Origin: Nostoc sp. 'Peltigera membranacea cyanobiont' 210A
Lineage (GTDB): Bacteria > Cyanobacteriota > Cyanobacteriia > Cyanobacteriales > Nostocaceae
NCBI RefSeq assembly: GCF_002246015.1
Contig: NZ_NOLJ01000005.1
Location: 291,803 to 355,802, forward strand
DNA length: 64,000 nt
Direction of reading: 5' to 3'
A program made the position numbers and the translations under genes. Positions 28,864 through 38,100 of the stretch are shown in pieces; the first letter of the stretch is position 1, and every line of letters begins with the position of its first letter. The notes beneath the pieces were generated by a model. It did not search any database, was not told the DNA's origin, and saw only the letters and a list, made by a program, of their open reading frames with translations.

Positions 28864-29067
28864 ATAACTGAGGAATTTGGCAAAGTAATACCAGTTTTAG
28901 CTATGGTAAATCAGAGGGTTGAAGGCGGAAAATCTTTATATGACTAAGATCAGATCGCGCCCAATATTCTGATTGAGCATTAAAGACTACGATAACTCTT
29001 ATGGTGTAAGCTCTCGGTAAAATGGGTGTGTCGGTAACGAAAAAAAGACGCCTCCATAACCAACCTT

Positions 29068-29589
29068 ATGCTCACAACAGCTAACTTTTTTCAGTACACC
29101 CAATGGTCAGGTATAGCTACATTGGTATTTGCTGCCTTGACATTTTTGGCTTTTATTCTCAAATGGGGCATCCGCTTTCGGTTGGTGGGTACGACTGGCT
29201 TTATGCTGGTGGTGACTGCTGGTTTATTTGGACTCTCAATAGTCCCCTTGAGTCGGACTGTGATTCCCGGAGCAGCTCGGTACACTCTAGTTTATGACAA
29301 TGGTTCAACACAAGCAGTGATTGCCACATCACCCAAAATTACACCCACACAATTAGAAGCAACTTTACGTCAAGCAGCTAGCAATCTCTTTTCTTATGGT
29401 CGTTCAGGTACACGGGAAGACGGAAATTTGACAGTTCGCGCCCGTACTATTATTCACCCGGAAACAGGGATTTCTGTCCCAGTTTACTTGGGTGAGGTCA
29501 AGCGATCGCTCGTTTCTCATCAAAATTCCCCGGTAGCAGTCAAAATTTACACAGACAATTTCGCAAAATTGCCTAAACCTACTGCTTAA
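29068..29589 (+). CDS. ycf51: Ycf51 family protein
   Basis: A 173-residue protein matching the cyanobacterial/plastid Ycf51 (DUF2518) pattern. Two N-terminal transmembrane helices (about 14-32 and 38-58, with ILKWGIRFRLVGTTGFMLVV between and into the second) are followed by a soluble domain starting SRTVIPGAARYTLVYDNG. Some plastid genomes retain it. Its molecular role is not established. Its stop is followed at once by heptamer repeats. Confidence 0.85.
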   Translation: MLTTANFFQYTQWSGIATLVFAALTFLAFILKWGIRFRLVGTTGFMLVVTAGLFGLSIVPLSRTVIPGAARYTLVYDNGSTQAVIATSPKITPTQLEATLRQAASNLFSYGRSGTREDGNLTVRARTIIHPETGISVPVYLGEVKRSLVSHQNSPVAVKIYTDNFAKLPKPTA

Positions 29590-29593
29590 GAGG

Positions 29594-29750
29594 CAGGGAG
29601 CAGGGAGCAGGGAGCAGGGAGCAGGGAGCAGGGAGCAAGGGAAAAGAGTTTTCCCCTCTGTCCCCCCGCACTTCTGCCTCTTTTCAATGCCCAATGCTCA
29701 ATGCTCAATGCTCAATGCTCAATGCCCAATGCCCAATGCCCAATGCCCAA
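29594..29750. repeat. Two heptamer repeat arrays
   Basis: Six CAGGGAG units (29594-29635) are followed after 50 bases by nine CAATGCC/CAATGCT units (29685-29747). Both are uninterrupted 7-bp STRR arrays lying just after ycf51. Confidence 0.95.
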
Positions 29751-30345
29751 AAATAATTTACCTGTTATCAGGATGACAAAATTTATTTTGTATTTACTGA
29801 TACATTAATGGTTATTTTTAGATTAAGATATTTACACTTTAGTGGTTATACTGTGGGAAAAAGTTAATCAGCGTGGGGTAGTGGGTACTGACAGTTGTAA
29901 TTTGTCAGTTGTTGTCCTAAATTGCCCCTGTTGCCATTTTCAAAATTCTTTGCAGCAAATCAAGAGGTTGTAAGGGCATATATTTGCGTACCTTTACATA
30001 TATATCTGTAGCTAAGGATTGCATGAAATAGCACGATCGCCTACACATTATCAATTCTCGATTGCTTTTCTTGAGAATCTGACAATGGTAATGTTAATTA
30101 ATTATACGGTTATTCAAAACTTTGATAGTTCGGAATTTCAGGTCAATGGGTATTTATAGATTCAAGCAATGTCGTCAAACTACTCAATCAGTCGGCAACA
30201 GGACTTGTCTATTGAATTGCTTGGCTCAAATCCAGATGAGCTGGGTGGAAGGTTGGAGACATCCAAAAACCAGCTTGGCAACAAGTATCCTCGATCACTA
30301 GTCTATATTATTAAGAAATATCAAGGTTTTGGTAAACGAGATTAT
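29751..30345. other. Intergenic region upstream of the dehydrogenase gene
   Basis: About 600 bases of AT-rich sequence. The reading frame of the dehydrogenase remains open back to an ATG at 30169, but the 59 residues before 30346 resemble no domain. Promoter expected here; no clear motif. Confidence 0.4.
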
Positions 30346-31536
30346 ATGCCCAATAATTTTTCTACTCAACCTTCTTTGTCTACTCAAACTTCTAGTTCAT
30401 TATTTACGCTCACAGTTTCCCCCGCAAAAGTAATCCGTGGTTCTGGGGTGTTGCAAACAGCCGCAGCAGAGATTGCCTGTTTGGGAAGTCGTCCCTTAAT
30501 TGTGGCAGGTAAGTCTACTCTCGCTATCAGCCAACAAAATTTACAACCAGTTTTAGAAGCGCAGCAGTTACATACTGTCCAAGCTTCTTATGGTGCAGAT
30601 TGCTGCGAAGCTAGCCTGAAATCTTTACAGAAGAAGGCAAAAGAACATAAAGCTGATGTCATTATCGGTGTTGGTGGTGGCAAAGCCCTAGATACAGCGA
30701 AATTAGTCGCGCAGCAGTTACATTTACCAGTGGTGACAATTCCTACTTCCGGCGCTACTTGTGCAGCTTGGAGTGCCTTATCAAATGTTTATTCGGAAGA
30801 TGGGGCTTTTCTGTATGATGTGGGGCTATCTCGTTGTCCCGATTTATTGATACTCGATTATGACTTGATTAAAACTGCACCACAACGTACCTTAGTAGCT
30901 GGAATTGGTGATGCGATCGCTAAGTGGTACGAAGCCTCAGTTAGCAGTGGACACTTGCAAGATACTTTAATTATTGCTGCGGTGCAACAAGCACGAGTTT
31001 TGCGAGATATCTTGTTGCAAAAGTCAGCCGCCGCCCTCGAAGAACCAGGTAGTGAGGTTTGGCGAGAAGTGGTAGATGCCGCTGTTTTACTCGCTGGGGT
31101 AGTTGGGGGACTTGGAGGAGCGCAGTGTCGCACAGTTGCTGCCCATGCCGTGCATAACGGCTTAACTCATATTTCAGGACATGGCAGTATTCATGGCGAA
31201 AAAGTTGCTTTTGGGATTTTGGTGCAACTGCGTTTAGAAGAAATGCTACAAGGCAATCAACTAGCAGCATCGGCACGGCAACAGTTGTTAAAGTTCTACA
31301 CAGAAATTGGACTACCCCAAAAATTAAGTGATTTGGGATTGGGCAATATTACATTAGGCGAATTGCAAACAGCTGCCGAAATGGCTCTAGTTCCTAATTC
31401 TGATATCCATCGACTACCGTTTAAAGTCGCGCCAGAACAGTTGATGGCGGCAATGGTTTCTACCACTGCACCTATAGATAGTAGAGATACTGCAAATCGA
31501 GTTTCGCCCAAGGGAATGAGTGACGAGGTTTTATGA
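30346..31536 (+). CDS. Iron-containing alcohol/glycerol dehydrogenase family protein
   Basis: A 396-residue enzyme of the group III (iron or zinc) dehydrogenase family, closest in pattern to glycerol dehydrogenases. The NAD site is GVGGGKALDTAKLVAQQL. TIPTSGATCAAWSALSNVY follows. The metal ligands are seen as Asp in VAGIGDAIAKWYEA, His in VAAHAVHNGLTH and His in GHGSIHGEKVAFG. I place the start at ATG 30346 (MPNNFSTQPS), although the frame is open from 30169. It overlaps the next gene in an ATGA, so the two products may work in one pathway. Confidence 0.85.
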   Translation: MPNNFSTQPSLSTQTSSSLFTLTVSPAKVIRGSGVLQTAAAEIACLGSRPLIVAGKSTLAISQQNLQPVLEAQQLHTVQASYGADCCEASLKSLQKKAKEHKADVIIGVGGGKALDTAKLVAQQLHLPVVTIPTSGATCAAWSALSNVYSEDGAFLYDVGLSRCPDLLILDYDLIKTAPQRTLVAGIGDAIAKWYEASVSSGHLQDTLIIAAVQQARVLRDILLQKSAAALEEPGSEVWREVVDAAVLLAGVVGGLGGAQCRTVAAHAVHNGLTHISGHGSIHGEKVAFGILVQLRLEEMLQGNQLAASARQQLLKFYTEIGLPQKLSDLGLGNITLGELQTAAEMALVPNSDIHRLPFKVAPEQLMAAMVSTTAPIDSRDTANRVSPKGMSDEVL

Positions 31537-32765
31537 GTTTAAATTGGATTGTCCCAGCAGAACGCATACAAAAACTACCACCTTATGTATTTGCCCGTTT
31601 AGATGAACTGAAAGCTAAAGCACGGGAACAAGGGTTAGATTTAATTGACTTGGGTATGGGAAACCCCGATGGTGCAACGCCAGCACCAGTGGTAGAAGCG
31701 GCGATCGCAGCTTTAAAAGATCCCGCCAATCACGGTTATCCTCCTTTTGAGGGCACAGCTAGTTTCCGCCGCGCTATCACTAACTGGTATCGTCGCCGTT
31801 ATGATGTGGTTCTCGATCCTGATAGCGAAGCCTTACCACTGCTGGGTTCTAAAGAAGGATTAACCCATTTAGCACTCGCCTACGTTAACCCTGGCGATTT
31901 AGTTCTGGTTCCTTCCCCGGCTTATCCGGCACATTTCCGCGGCCCGGCGATCGCTGGTGGGAAAATCCACAGTTTGATTCTTAAACCCGAAAATGACTGG
32001 TTAATTGATTTAGCTGCCATTCCTGACGAGGTTGCTAGACAAGCTAAAATGCTCTATTTCAACTATCCCAGCAATCCTACCGCCGCCACCGCCCCCCGCG
32101 AATTTTTTGAAGAAATCGTCGCCTTCGCCCGCAAATATGAAATTTTGCTGGTGCATGATTTGTGTTACGCCGAGTTAGCTTTTGATGGTTATCAACCCAC
32201 TAGCTTGTTAGAAATTCCCGGTGCGAAGGATATTGGTGTGGAATTTCACACCTTATCTAAAACCTACAATATGGCTGGTTGGCGCGTCGGCTTTGTCGTG
32301 GGGAACCGCCATGTAATTCAAGGTTTGCGGACGCTGAAAACTAACTTGGACTACGGCATTTTTGCAGCATTACAAACAGCAGCCGAAACAGCTTTACAAC
32401 TGCCAGATGTGTATTTGCACGAGGTACAACAACGCTACCGTACCCGCCGCGATTTCCTCATTCATGGGTTAGGAGAGTTGGGTTGGGATATCCCCAAAAC
32501 CAAGGCGACGATGTATCTTTGGGTGAAGTGTCCCGTGGGTGTTGGTTCCACAGATTTTGCCCTGAACGTGTTGCAACAAACAGGTGTTGTGGTTACTCCA
32601 GGTAATGCCTTTGGGGTTGCAGGTGAGGGTTATGTCAGGATCAGTTTGATTGCAGACTGCGATCGCTTGGGTGAAGCTTTACATCGCTTCAAGCAAGCTG
32701 GCATCCGCTATCAACCTGAAGCTGTAGTCCCTGCTTCAGAAGCGATCGCCGATCTTGTTAGTTGA
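31533..32765 (+). CDS. Class I aminotransferase (AspAT / LL-DAP aminotransferase-like)
   Basis: A 410-residue PLP enzyme of fold type I. Visible are LDLIDLGMGNPDGATPAPVVEA, GYPPFEGTASFRRAI, NYPSNPTAATA, VHDLCYAELAFDG and the Schiff-base lysine in HTLSKTYNMAGWRVGF. The pattern fits the bacterial aspartate or LL-diaminopimelate aminotransferase-like group; the true substrate is uncertain. Its ATG overlaps the stop of the dehydrogenase gene (ATGA at 31533-31536), which argues for a coupled operon. Confidence 0.88.
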   Translation: MSLNWIVPAERIQKLPPYVFARLDELKAKAREQGLDLIDLGMGNPDGATPAPVVEAAIAALKDPANHGYPPFEGTASFRRAITNWYRRRYDVVLDPDSEALPLLGSKEGLTHLALAYVNPGDLVLVPSPAYPAHFRGPAIAGGKIHSLILKPENDWLIDLAAIPDEVARQAKMLYFNYPSNPTAATAPREFFEEIVAFARKYEILLVHDLCYAELAFDGYQPTSLLEIPGAKDIGVEFHTLSKTYNMAGWRVGFVVGNRHVIQGLRTLKTNLDYGIFAALQTAAETALQLPDVYLHEVQQRYRTRRDFLIHGLGELGWDIPKTKATMYLWVKCPVGVGSTDFALNVLQQTGVVVTPGNAFGVAGEGYVRISLIADCDRLGEALHRFKQAGIRYQPEAVVPASEAIADLVS

Positions 32766-33319
32766 TTAGAGAGAAGAAAACCAATATTTAGATAACTAAA
32801 ATTTTTGCTGACGATCTTTGAGATCGTGTAAAAAAATAGAAAGAGTTAACAATTATTGGTACTAATATTTACATCAGTCAAGAAATTCAAGATTCTTGAA
32901 TTAAAGCTGCTGCTTTAAAATAAGTATCTGTTGAAGAACTAGCTTCTTCTCTTTTGAGGGAGAGTGTTCAAAAAAGTTTTGGGCAAATTCGCTATTCTAG
33001 CTGCACAAGATACTAAAACTAGAGGATTTACTAAATAATTCGAGAGCCAATAACTTTGACTCGCCGAATTACCAGCTTCTGCAAGGTGGCGGAACACCAC
33101 CAATACTTGTCGGTTAAGGGGAAAAGGGGAAGGTGGGGCCCCTCTGGAGATAAGGGGCGGGGGAAAAGGCAAAGAAAAAACCTTTTCCCCTTCCCCTTTA
33201 ACCTTTCCCCAACATCTTGCACATTTTTTTGCTATGGTGATCCCAAAGGAATTGTTAAGTGCTTACGAGATGTAAATTAAGTGATTAATTACTTACTGAG
33301 TACAGTATTATATAACGTA
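32766..33319. other. Intergenic region with purine/pyrimidine inverted repeat
   Basis: No gene recognised. It contains a small GATCTTTGAGATC hairpin near 32815 and the long G/A-rich inverted repeat at 33112. Several 60-80 codon frames here only read through low-complexity repeat DNA. Confidence 0.5.
33112..33203. repeat. Inverted repeat of G/A-rich arms
   Basis: GGTTAAGGGGAAAAGGGGAA on the left matches the reverse complement of TTCCCCTTCCCCTTTAACC on the right, with smaller GGGGCCCC palindromes between. It can form one long hairpin. This resembles intergenic STRR-derived hairpins elsewhere in the window. Confidence 0.7.
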
Positions 33320-33321
33320 TA

Positions 33322-34508
33322 TAGGAATCCTATTTGATTTTTGAAAAAGACTACGAGATAATACGGATGAGTTGACAAGTGTAAGAGCAGACAATGATAA
33401 ACCAGCATCTACAATCGGCAATACTACCTGGAGGAGTGGCAACTGCGATGCCTGCGGCGGGCGTAGCCATCGCTGAGTTACAAGATTTCATAGCAGCTTG
33501 TCGTGATGCCCGTGAAGCAAGAAAAGCTTTGGCAGTTAAATTGATTTACCAAGATTACTTGTACGAAGAAATCCAAGCTATTCTAGATGTGTCTTTAGGC
33601 TCGATAACAGGCTGGAAACAAGCCTATGAGCAGGATGGAATTAATGGACTGTGCTTGAACTACACTCGTGAGAAAAAGCTACCTGAGTGCTGAACAGCGA
33701 GAAGAAGTGTTGAGTTGGCTGCAAACCAAGAACTGCTGGGAACTGGGTGAACTGGAGTACAAATTAGCTTTTGAGTACGACGTAGTTTATGATTCAAAAC
33801 AAAGTTACTACGACTTATTTGATGCCGCTGACATCAGTTGGAAGAAAACCACAAAGCTGAATCCCAAAGCCGACGAGAATGCTGTTGCAGCAAAAAAAAA
33901 GAGATTGAGACATTGCTGGCACATCACAAGCGTGGAAATCGAAACAGGAAAGTTGAGAGTACTGCTAATTGATGAATGCCATTTAATGTGGGGAGAAATA
34001 AGATGGTTACGTATGGGGAAAAAGTGACCAAGAAATATCAGTCCCAGTTGTTAATGAACGAGATAAGCAGACATACTATGGGGCAATTGACTATCTGCAA
34101 GGAAAATTAGTTCTCAAAGCTTATGATGCGGGAAATTCAAAAAATACTATTGATTACCTACAATATCTGCTAGCTGACTCTCCCGATCAGCAATTACTAA
34201 TTTTTTGGGATGGCGCTAGTTACCACCGTTCTAAAGAAGTTCGAGGTTTTTTGGACGAGGTAAATCTTGGGTTGTCATCTGAACAATGGAAAATACATTG
34301 CGAACGCTAAAGCTCCCAATTGCCCAGTACAAAATCCTATTGAGGATATTTGGTTGCAGGCTAAAACATGGGTTCGACGTTTTTGTGCTTTGGTTCCTTC
34401 ATTCTCTCATTTAAAGTGGATGTTTGAGTGGTTTATCCGACACACTACCTTTGATTTCGCTACTCTCCAGATGTACGGAGTTTTTTCAAAAATCAAATAG
34501 GAGTCCTA
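33322..34508 (+). mobile_element. IS630-type insertion sequence (inactive)
   Basis: Terminal inverted repeats are TAGGAATCCTATTTGATTTT at the left and, on the other strand, TAGGACTCCTATTTGATTTT at the right. TA dinucleotides flank both ends, as expected for IS630/Tc1-type insertion into TA. The element is about 1.19 kb. Its transposase gene is broken, so it cannot move by itself. The transposase stop codon lies within the right inverted repeat. Confidence 0.9.
33394..34500 (+). pseudogene. IS630-family transposase, several frameshifts
   Basis: The frame runs 33394-33693 (helix-turn-helix part, EEIQAILDVSLGSITGWKQAY), then 33668-34027, then a third frame to about 34311 and a fourth to 34500. 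Joined, these give the DDE catalytic core: LLIDECHLMWGE (first Asp), LIFWDGASYHRSKEV (second Asp) and CPVQNPIEDIWLQAKTW (Glu). One shift sits after an A9 run near 33893-33902, which could once have been programmed. Later shifts at about 34000 and 34311 disable the gene. Confidence 0.88.
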
Positions 34509-34545
34509 TACATAAATAATTTATTTATAAAATATATCTTTATTG

Positions 34546-34950
34546 TTACTTAGTGGGTTGATTAATACGCGTTTCAATATCTTCTAATGTTTGTAACAAT
34601 AAACGATTTGCCTGCAATTTCCAACCCCATTTTTGAACTCTATAAGCTAATACAGTTCCAACTACAGACGCTAACAAGCCTATGGGTTGATTTAAAGAAA
34701 TTCCTAGTAGCAAACCCAATCCAGCAATTCCCCAAAATGGTAAGGCTAATGCTTGTCTTTGTTCTTCCACAACTTGGGTAATTATATTAGATTTCATCTT
34801 AGCAAGTAATGCCTCTTTCACTTGCTGCTGTTCTGTTACCGATACTGTTAAACCTATTTTACGGCGTAGTTTTTCTATTTTGCGGGCATCAGTGCTGTAT
34901 TCAGTTAGTTCATCTTCTGCCATTTTCAGGAGTCGTTCTAGCTGCGCCAT
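34546..34950 (-). CDS. Small membrane protein with coiled-coil N-terminus
   Basis: A 134-residue protein of unknown function. The first 60 residues are charged and helical (LLKMAEDELTEYSTDARKIEKLRRKI). Two membrane segments follow (about 67-85, LPFWGIAGLGLLLGISL, and 88-105, PIGLLASVVGTVLAYRV), then a charged helical tail. Both ends would be cytoplasmic. It resembles cyanobacterial conserved hypothetical proteins; no function can be given. Confidence 0.65.
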   Translation of the reverse strand: MAQLERLLKMAEDELTEYSTDARKIEKLRRKIGLTVSVTEQQQVKEALLAKMKSNIITQVVEEQRQALALPFWGIAGLGLLLGISLNQPIGLLASVVGTVLAYRVQKWGWKLQANRLLLQTLEDIETRINQPTK

Positions 34951-35146
34951 AATGTATTACATCCAGTATTTTGATCGAGTTATTAAACTGAATAATTGTT
35001 AATTTTTATTGCTTATAGTTTTGTATTTCATCGCCAAATATCAAACTACGCGACAGAACCAAAAATCTCAAGTTTAATATGGGAAAAATAAATATAGTAG
35101 CAGTTATCCACTTACAAGTTGAGTATAAACTAAAAAGGTAATATCT

Positions 35147-38100
35147 ATGAATACAGTATCAAAAAGCACTTTGTCTCTAGCTGCCCAAGAGCGATCGCTC
35201 ATTCTCTGGTTTGATGAAATTGGGATTGCTGATATCCCAGTAGTTGGTGGTAAAAATGCCTCGCTGGGGGAAATGATTCAACAGCTAACACCCAAAGGTA
35301 TTAACGTTCCCACAGGATTCGCCACTACTGCTTACGCTTATCGTCATTTCATTCAATCAGCGGGGTTAGAAGCAAAGCTACGCAAACTCTTTGCTGACTT
35401 GGATGTTGAAGATGTCAAAAATTTACGAGAACGCGGCAAAAAAGCGCGATCGCTATTAATCCACACACCATTTCCTGTAGAATTGCGCGAGGCGATCGCC
35501 ACAGCATACCATAGTCTCTGTGAACAGTACCATGCAGACACAGATGTGGCAGTCCGTTCCAGCGCCACTGCTGAAGACCTTCCCGATGCTAGTTTTGCTG
35601 GACAGCAGGAAACTTACCTCAACGTTGTCGGTGTCGAAGGAGTTTTAGCAGCTTGTCATAAATGCTTTGCGTCTCTATTTACCGATCGTGCTATTTCTTA
35701 TCGCCACGCCAAGGGATTTGACCACTTTAGCATTGCTTTGGCTGTAGGTGTGCAAAAAATGGTGCGTTCTGACTTAGCAACCTCTGGGGTGATGTTCTCT
35801 ATTGATACAGAAACAGGTTTTAAGGATGCGGCACTAATTACAGCCGCCTACGGTTTAGGTGAAAACGTTGTCCAAGGGTCTGTAAATCCTGATGAATATT
35901 ATGTTTTTAAACCAACATTAAAAACTGGTTTCCGCCCAATTATCGATAAAAAATTGGGCAGCAAAGAACTGAAAATGATTTATGATGACGGCTCAAAATT
36001 TACGAAAAATGTTTTGGTTTCGCCCAGTGAAAGAGGTAAATTCGCTCTGAGTGATGAAGAGATTTTACAACTAGCAAGTTGGGCGTGTTTAATTGAAGAC
36101 CATTATTCCCAAGTCCACGGCATTTTCACTCCAATGGATATCGAGTGGGCAAAAGATGGGATTACTAACCAACTTTTTATTGTGCAAGCGCGCCCCGAAA
36201 CCGTCCAGTCGCAGAAGACGGGAAATGTGTTGCGGAGTTATCGGTTGGTATTGGGGAATCGGGAATGGGGAATCGGGAATGGGGAAAATTCCCACTCCTC
36301 ACTCCCTGATTCCCAATCCCCAATCCCCCTGGTTACGGGAAGTGCAATTGGAGAAGCAATTAGTCAGGGAAAAGCACGCCTAATTTTAGATGTTCAGAAA
36401 CTAGAACAGTTCCAAGTCGGGGAAGTCTTGGTGACAGAGAGAACCGATCCCGATTGGGAACCAATTATGAAACGCGCCAGTGCAATCGTCACCAATTCTG
36501 GGGGTAGAACATGCTTTGATGGTGAAACCAAAATATTAACCAATAAAGGGTTTATGACCTTGCATCAGATTTATGAGCAAGGTTATGAAGGTTTGCTAAC
36601 TCTATCATTAAATACCCAGACAAACAAAATAGAGTGGCAACCAATTCTTGATTCCATGAAAAGACAATCAAAAATGATTAACGTAAGTGTCTCTCAAACA
36701 GGTAGAGTTACTGACAACTACTTACGCTTAACACCAGATCACAAAATGATTAATATCAGAGGTGGCGAATATCTAAAAACTGAAATTCAAGATATGCTTG
36801 CAGCCCAAGAAATGGTGATAGTAGCAGAGAATATTCCGCAGTTGGGTGTACCCGAAAAAGAGAATATCAAGATGGCTTATTTATTAGGGGGTATACTCAC
36901 AGATGGTTCTATTTATAGAAGCCGTACTCATGGAGAGGTACAGTTTATCCAAAAGGATACTTTGCCGAAGCAGCAATTTATAATAGCTATGCAGGAATGC
37001 ATGAATACAGTTTACGATAAACCATTTGTTGCTCATCTCAAAAAAGCATCTTCTGGCTCAATAAGAGGTCAATTAGTAGTAGGTCAAGCAACAGCTTATA
37101 GACTCTACTCGAAAAAAATAGCCTACGATTTGCATGAGAAAGAGCAAAATATTGTGAGTATGTTGCTCAATAACTCTGTGGAATTTGCTTATAATTTTCT
37201 GGCAGGTGTGATTGATGGAGATGGTTGTTACTTTAATAATCGCATTCATATATATGCGTCAGAAGAACTGCTATTACAAGCTATAATTGTGGCTTGTTTA
37301 AAAATAGGGACTGTTCCTCAAGTGACCAAAAATCGAGGAATACATAATGTCCAGTTGGTTGAAAAATTAGCAGAAATATTGCAATTTACCAACAGGGTTA
37401 AAGGGAAAGTTAGCGATAGAGTAATACAAACACGCTTCTTTGCTACCAAACAACTATTTGATCAAAATGCCACAGGACAGATAAAACTCAGAAGAGATAA
37501 TAATTTCCTGATTTCTGACAAACAACTACATAAAATTGGCAAATTCAATCGCCTACTTGCAGGCGATATTCGGATGCATCGGGTGGTTGCAGTTGGTGAA
37601 AAAACTCATGATGATGTGTTCAATATTACAGTTGCCGAACATCATAACTATGTTGTATTCACCAGTAAATATACACCAGTGATTGTATGTAATTGCCATG
37701 CAGCAATTATTGCGCGAGAATTGGGTGTACCTGCGATCGTGGGATGCGGCAATGCTACGGAAATCTTGAAACCTGGTCAAGAGGTAACAATTTCTTGCGC
37801 TGAAGGGGAAGAAGGAAAAGTTTATCCAGGCTTATTACCTTTTGAAGTTAAAGAAGTCCCTTTAGAAAACTTACCCCGCACCCGCACTAAAATTTTAATG
37901 AATGTGGGTAATCCCCAAGAAGCATTGAGTTTATCAGCAATTCCCAACGATGGCGTAGGTTTAGCACGGACAGAATTTATCATTGCTAACCAAATTCAAA
38001 TTCATCCAATGGCGTTGATTCACTATGACTCGTTAAAAGATGAATTTGTCAAAGCTAAAATTGCTGAAATTACTTCACTGTATGAAGATAAACCCCAATA

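Noticed and set aside
29685..29747. CAATGCC array considered as a CRISPR or iteron origin
   Set aside because: Seven-base units with no spacers, in the well-known STRR class; no replication gene nearby.
33394..34500. Programmed frameshifting in the IS630 transposase
   Set aside because: One A9 run could be a slip site, but at least two more frameshifts follow, so the gene is simply decayed.
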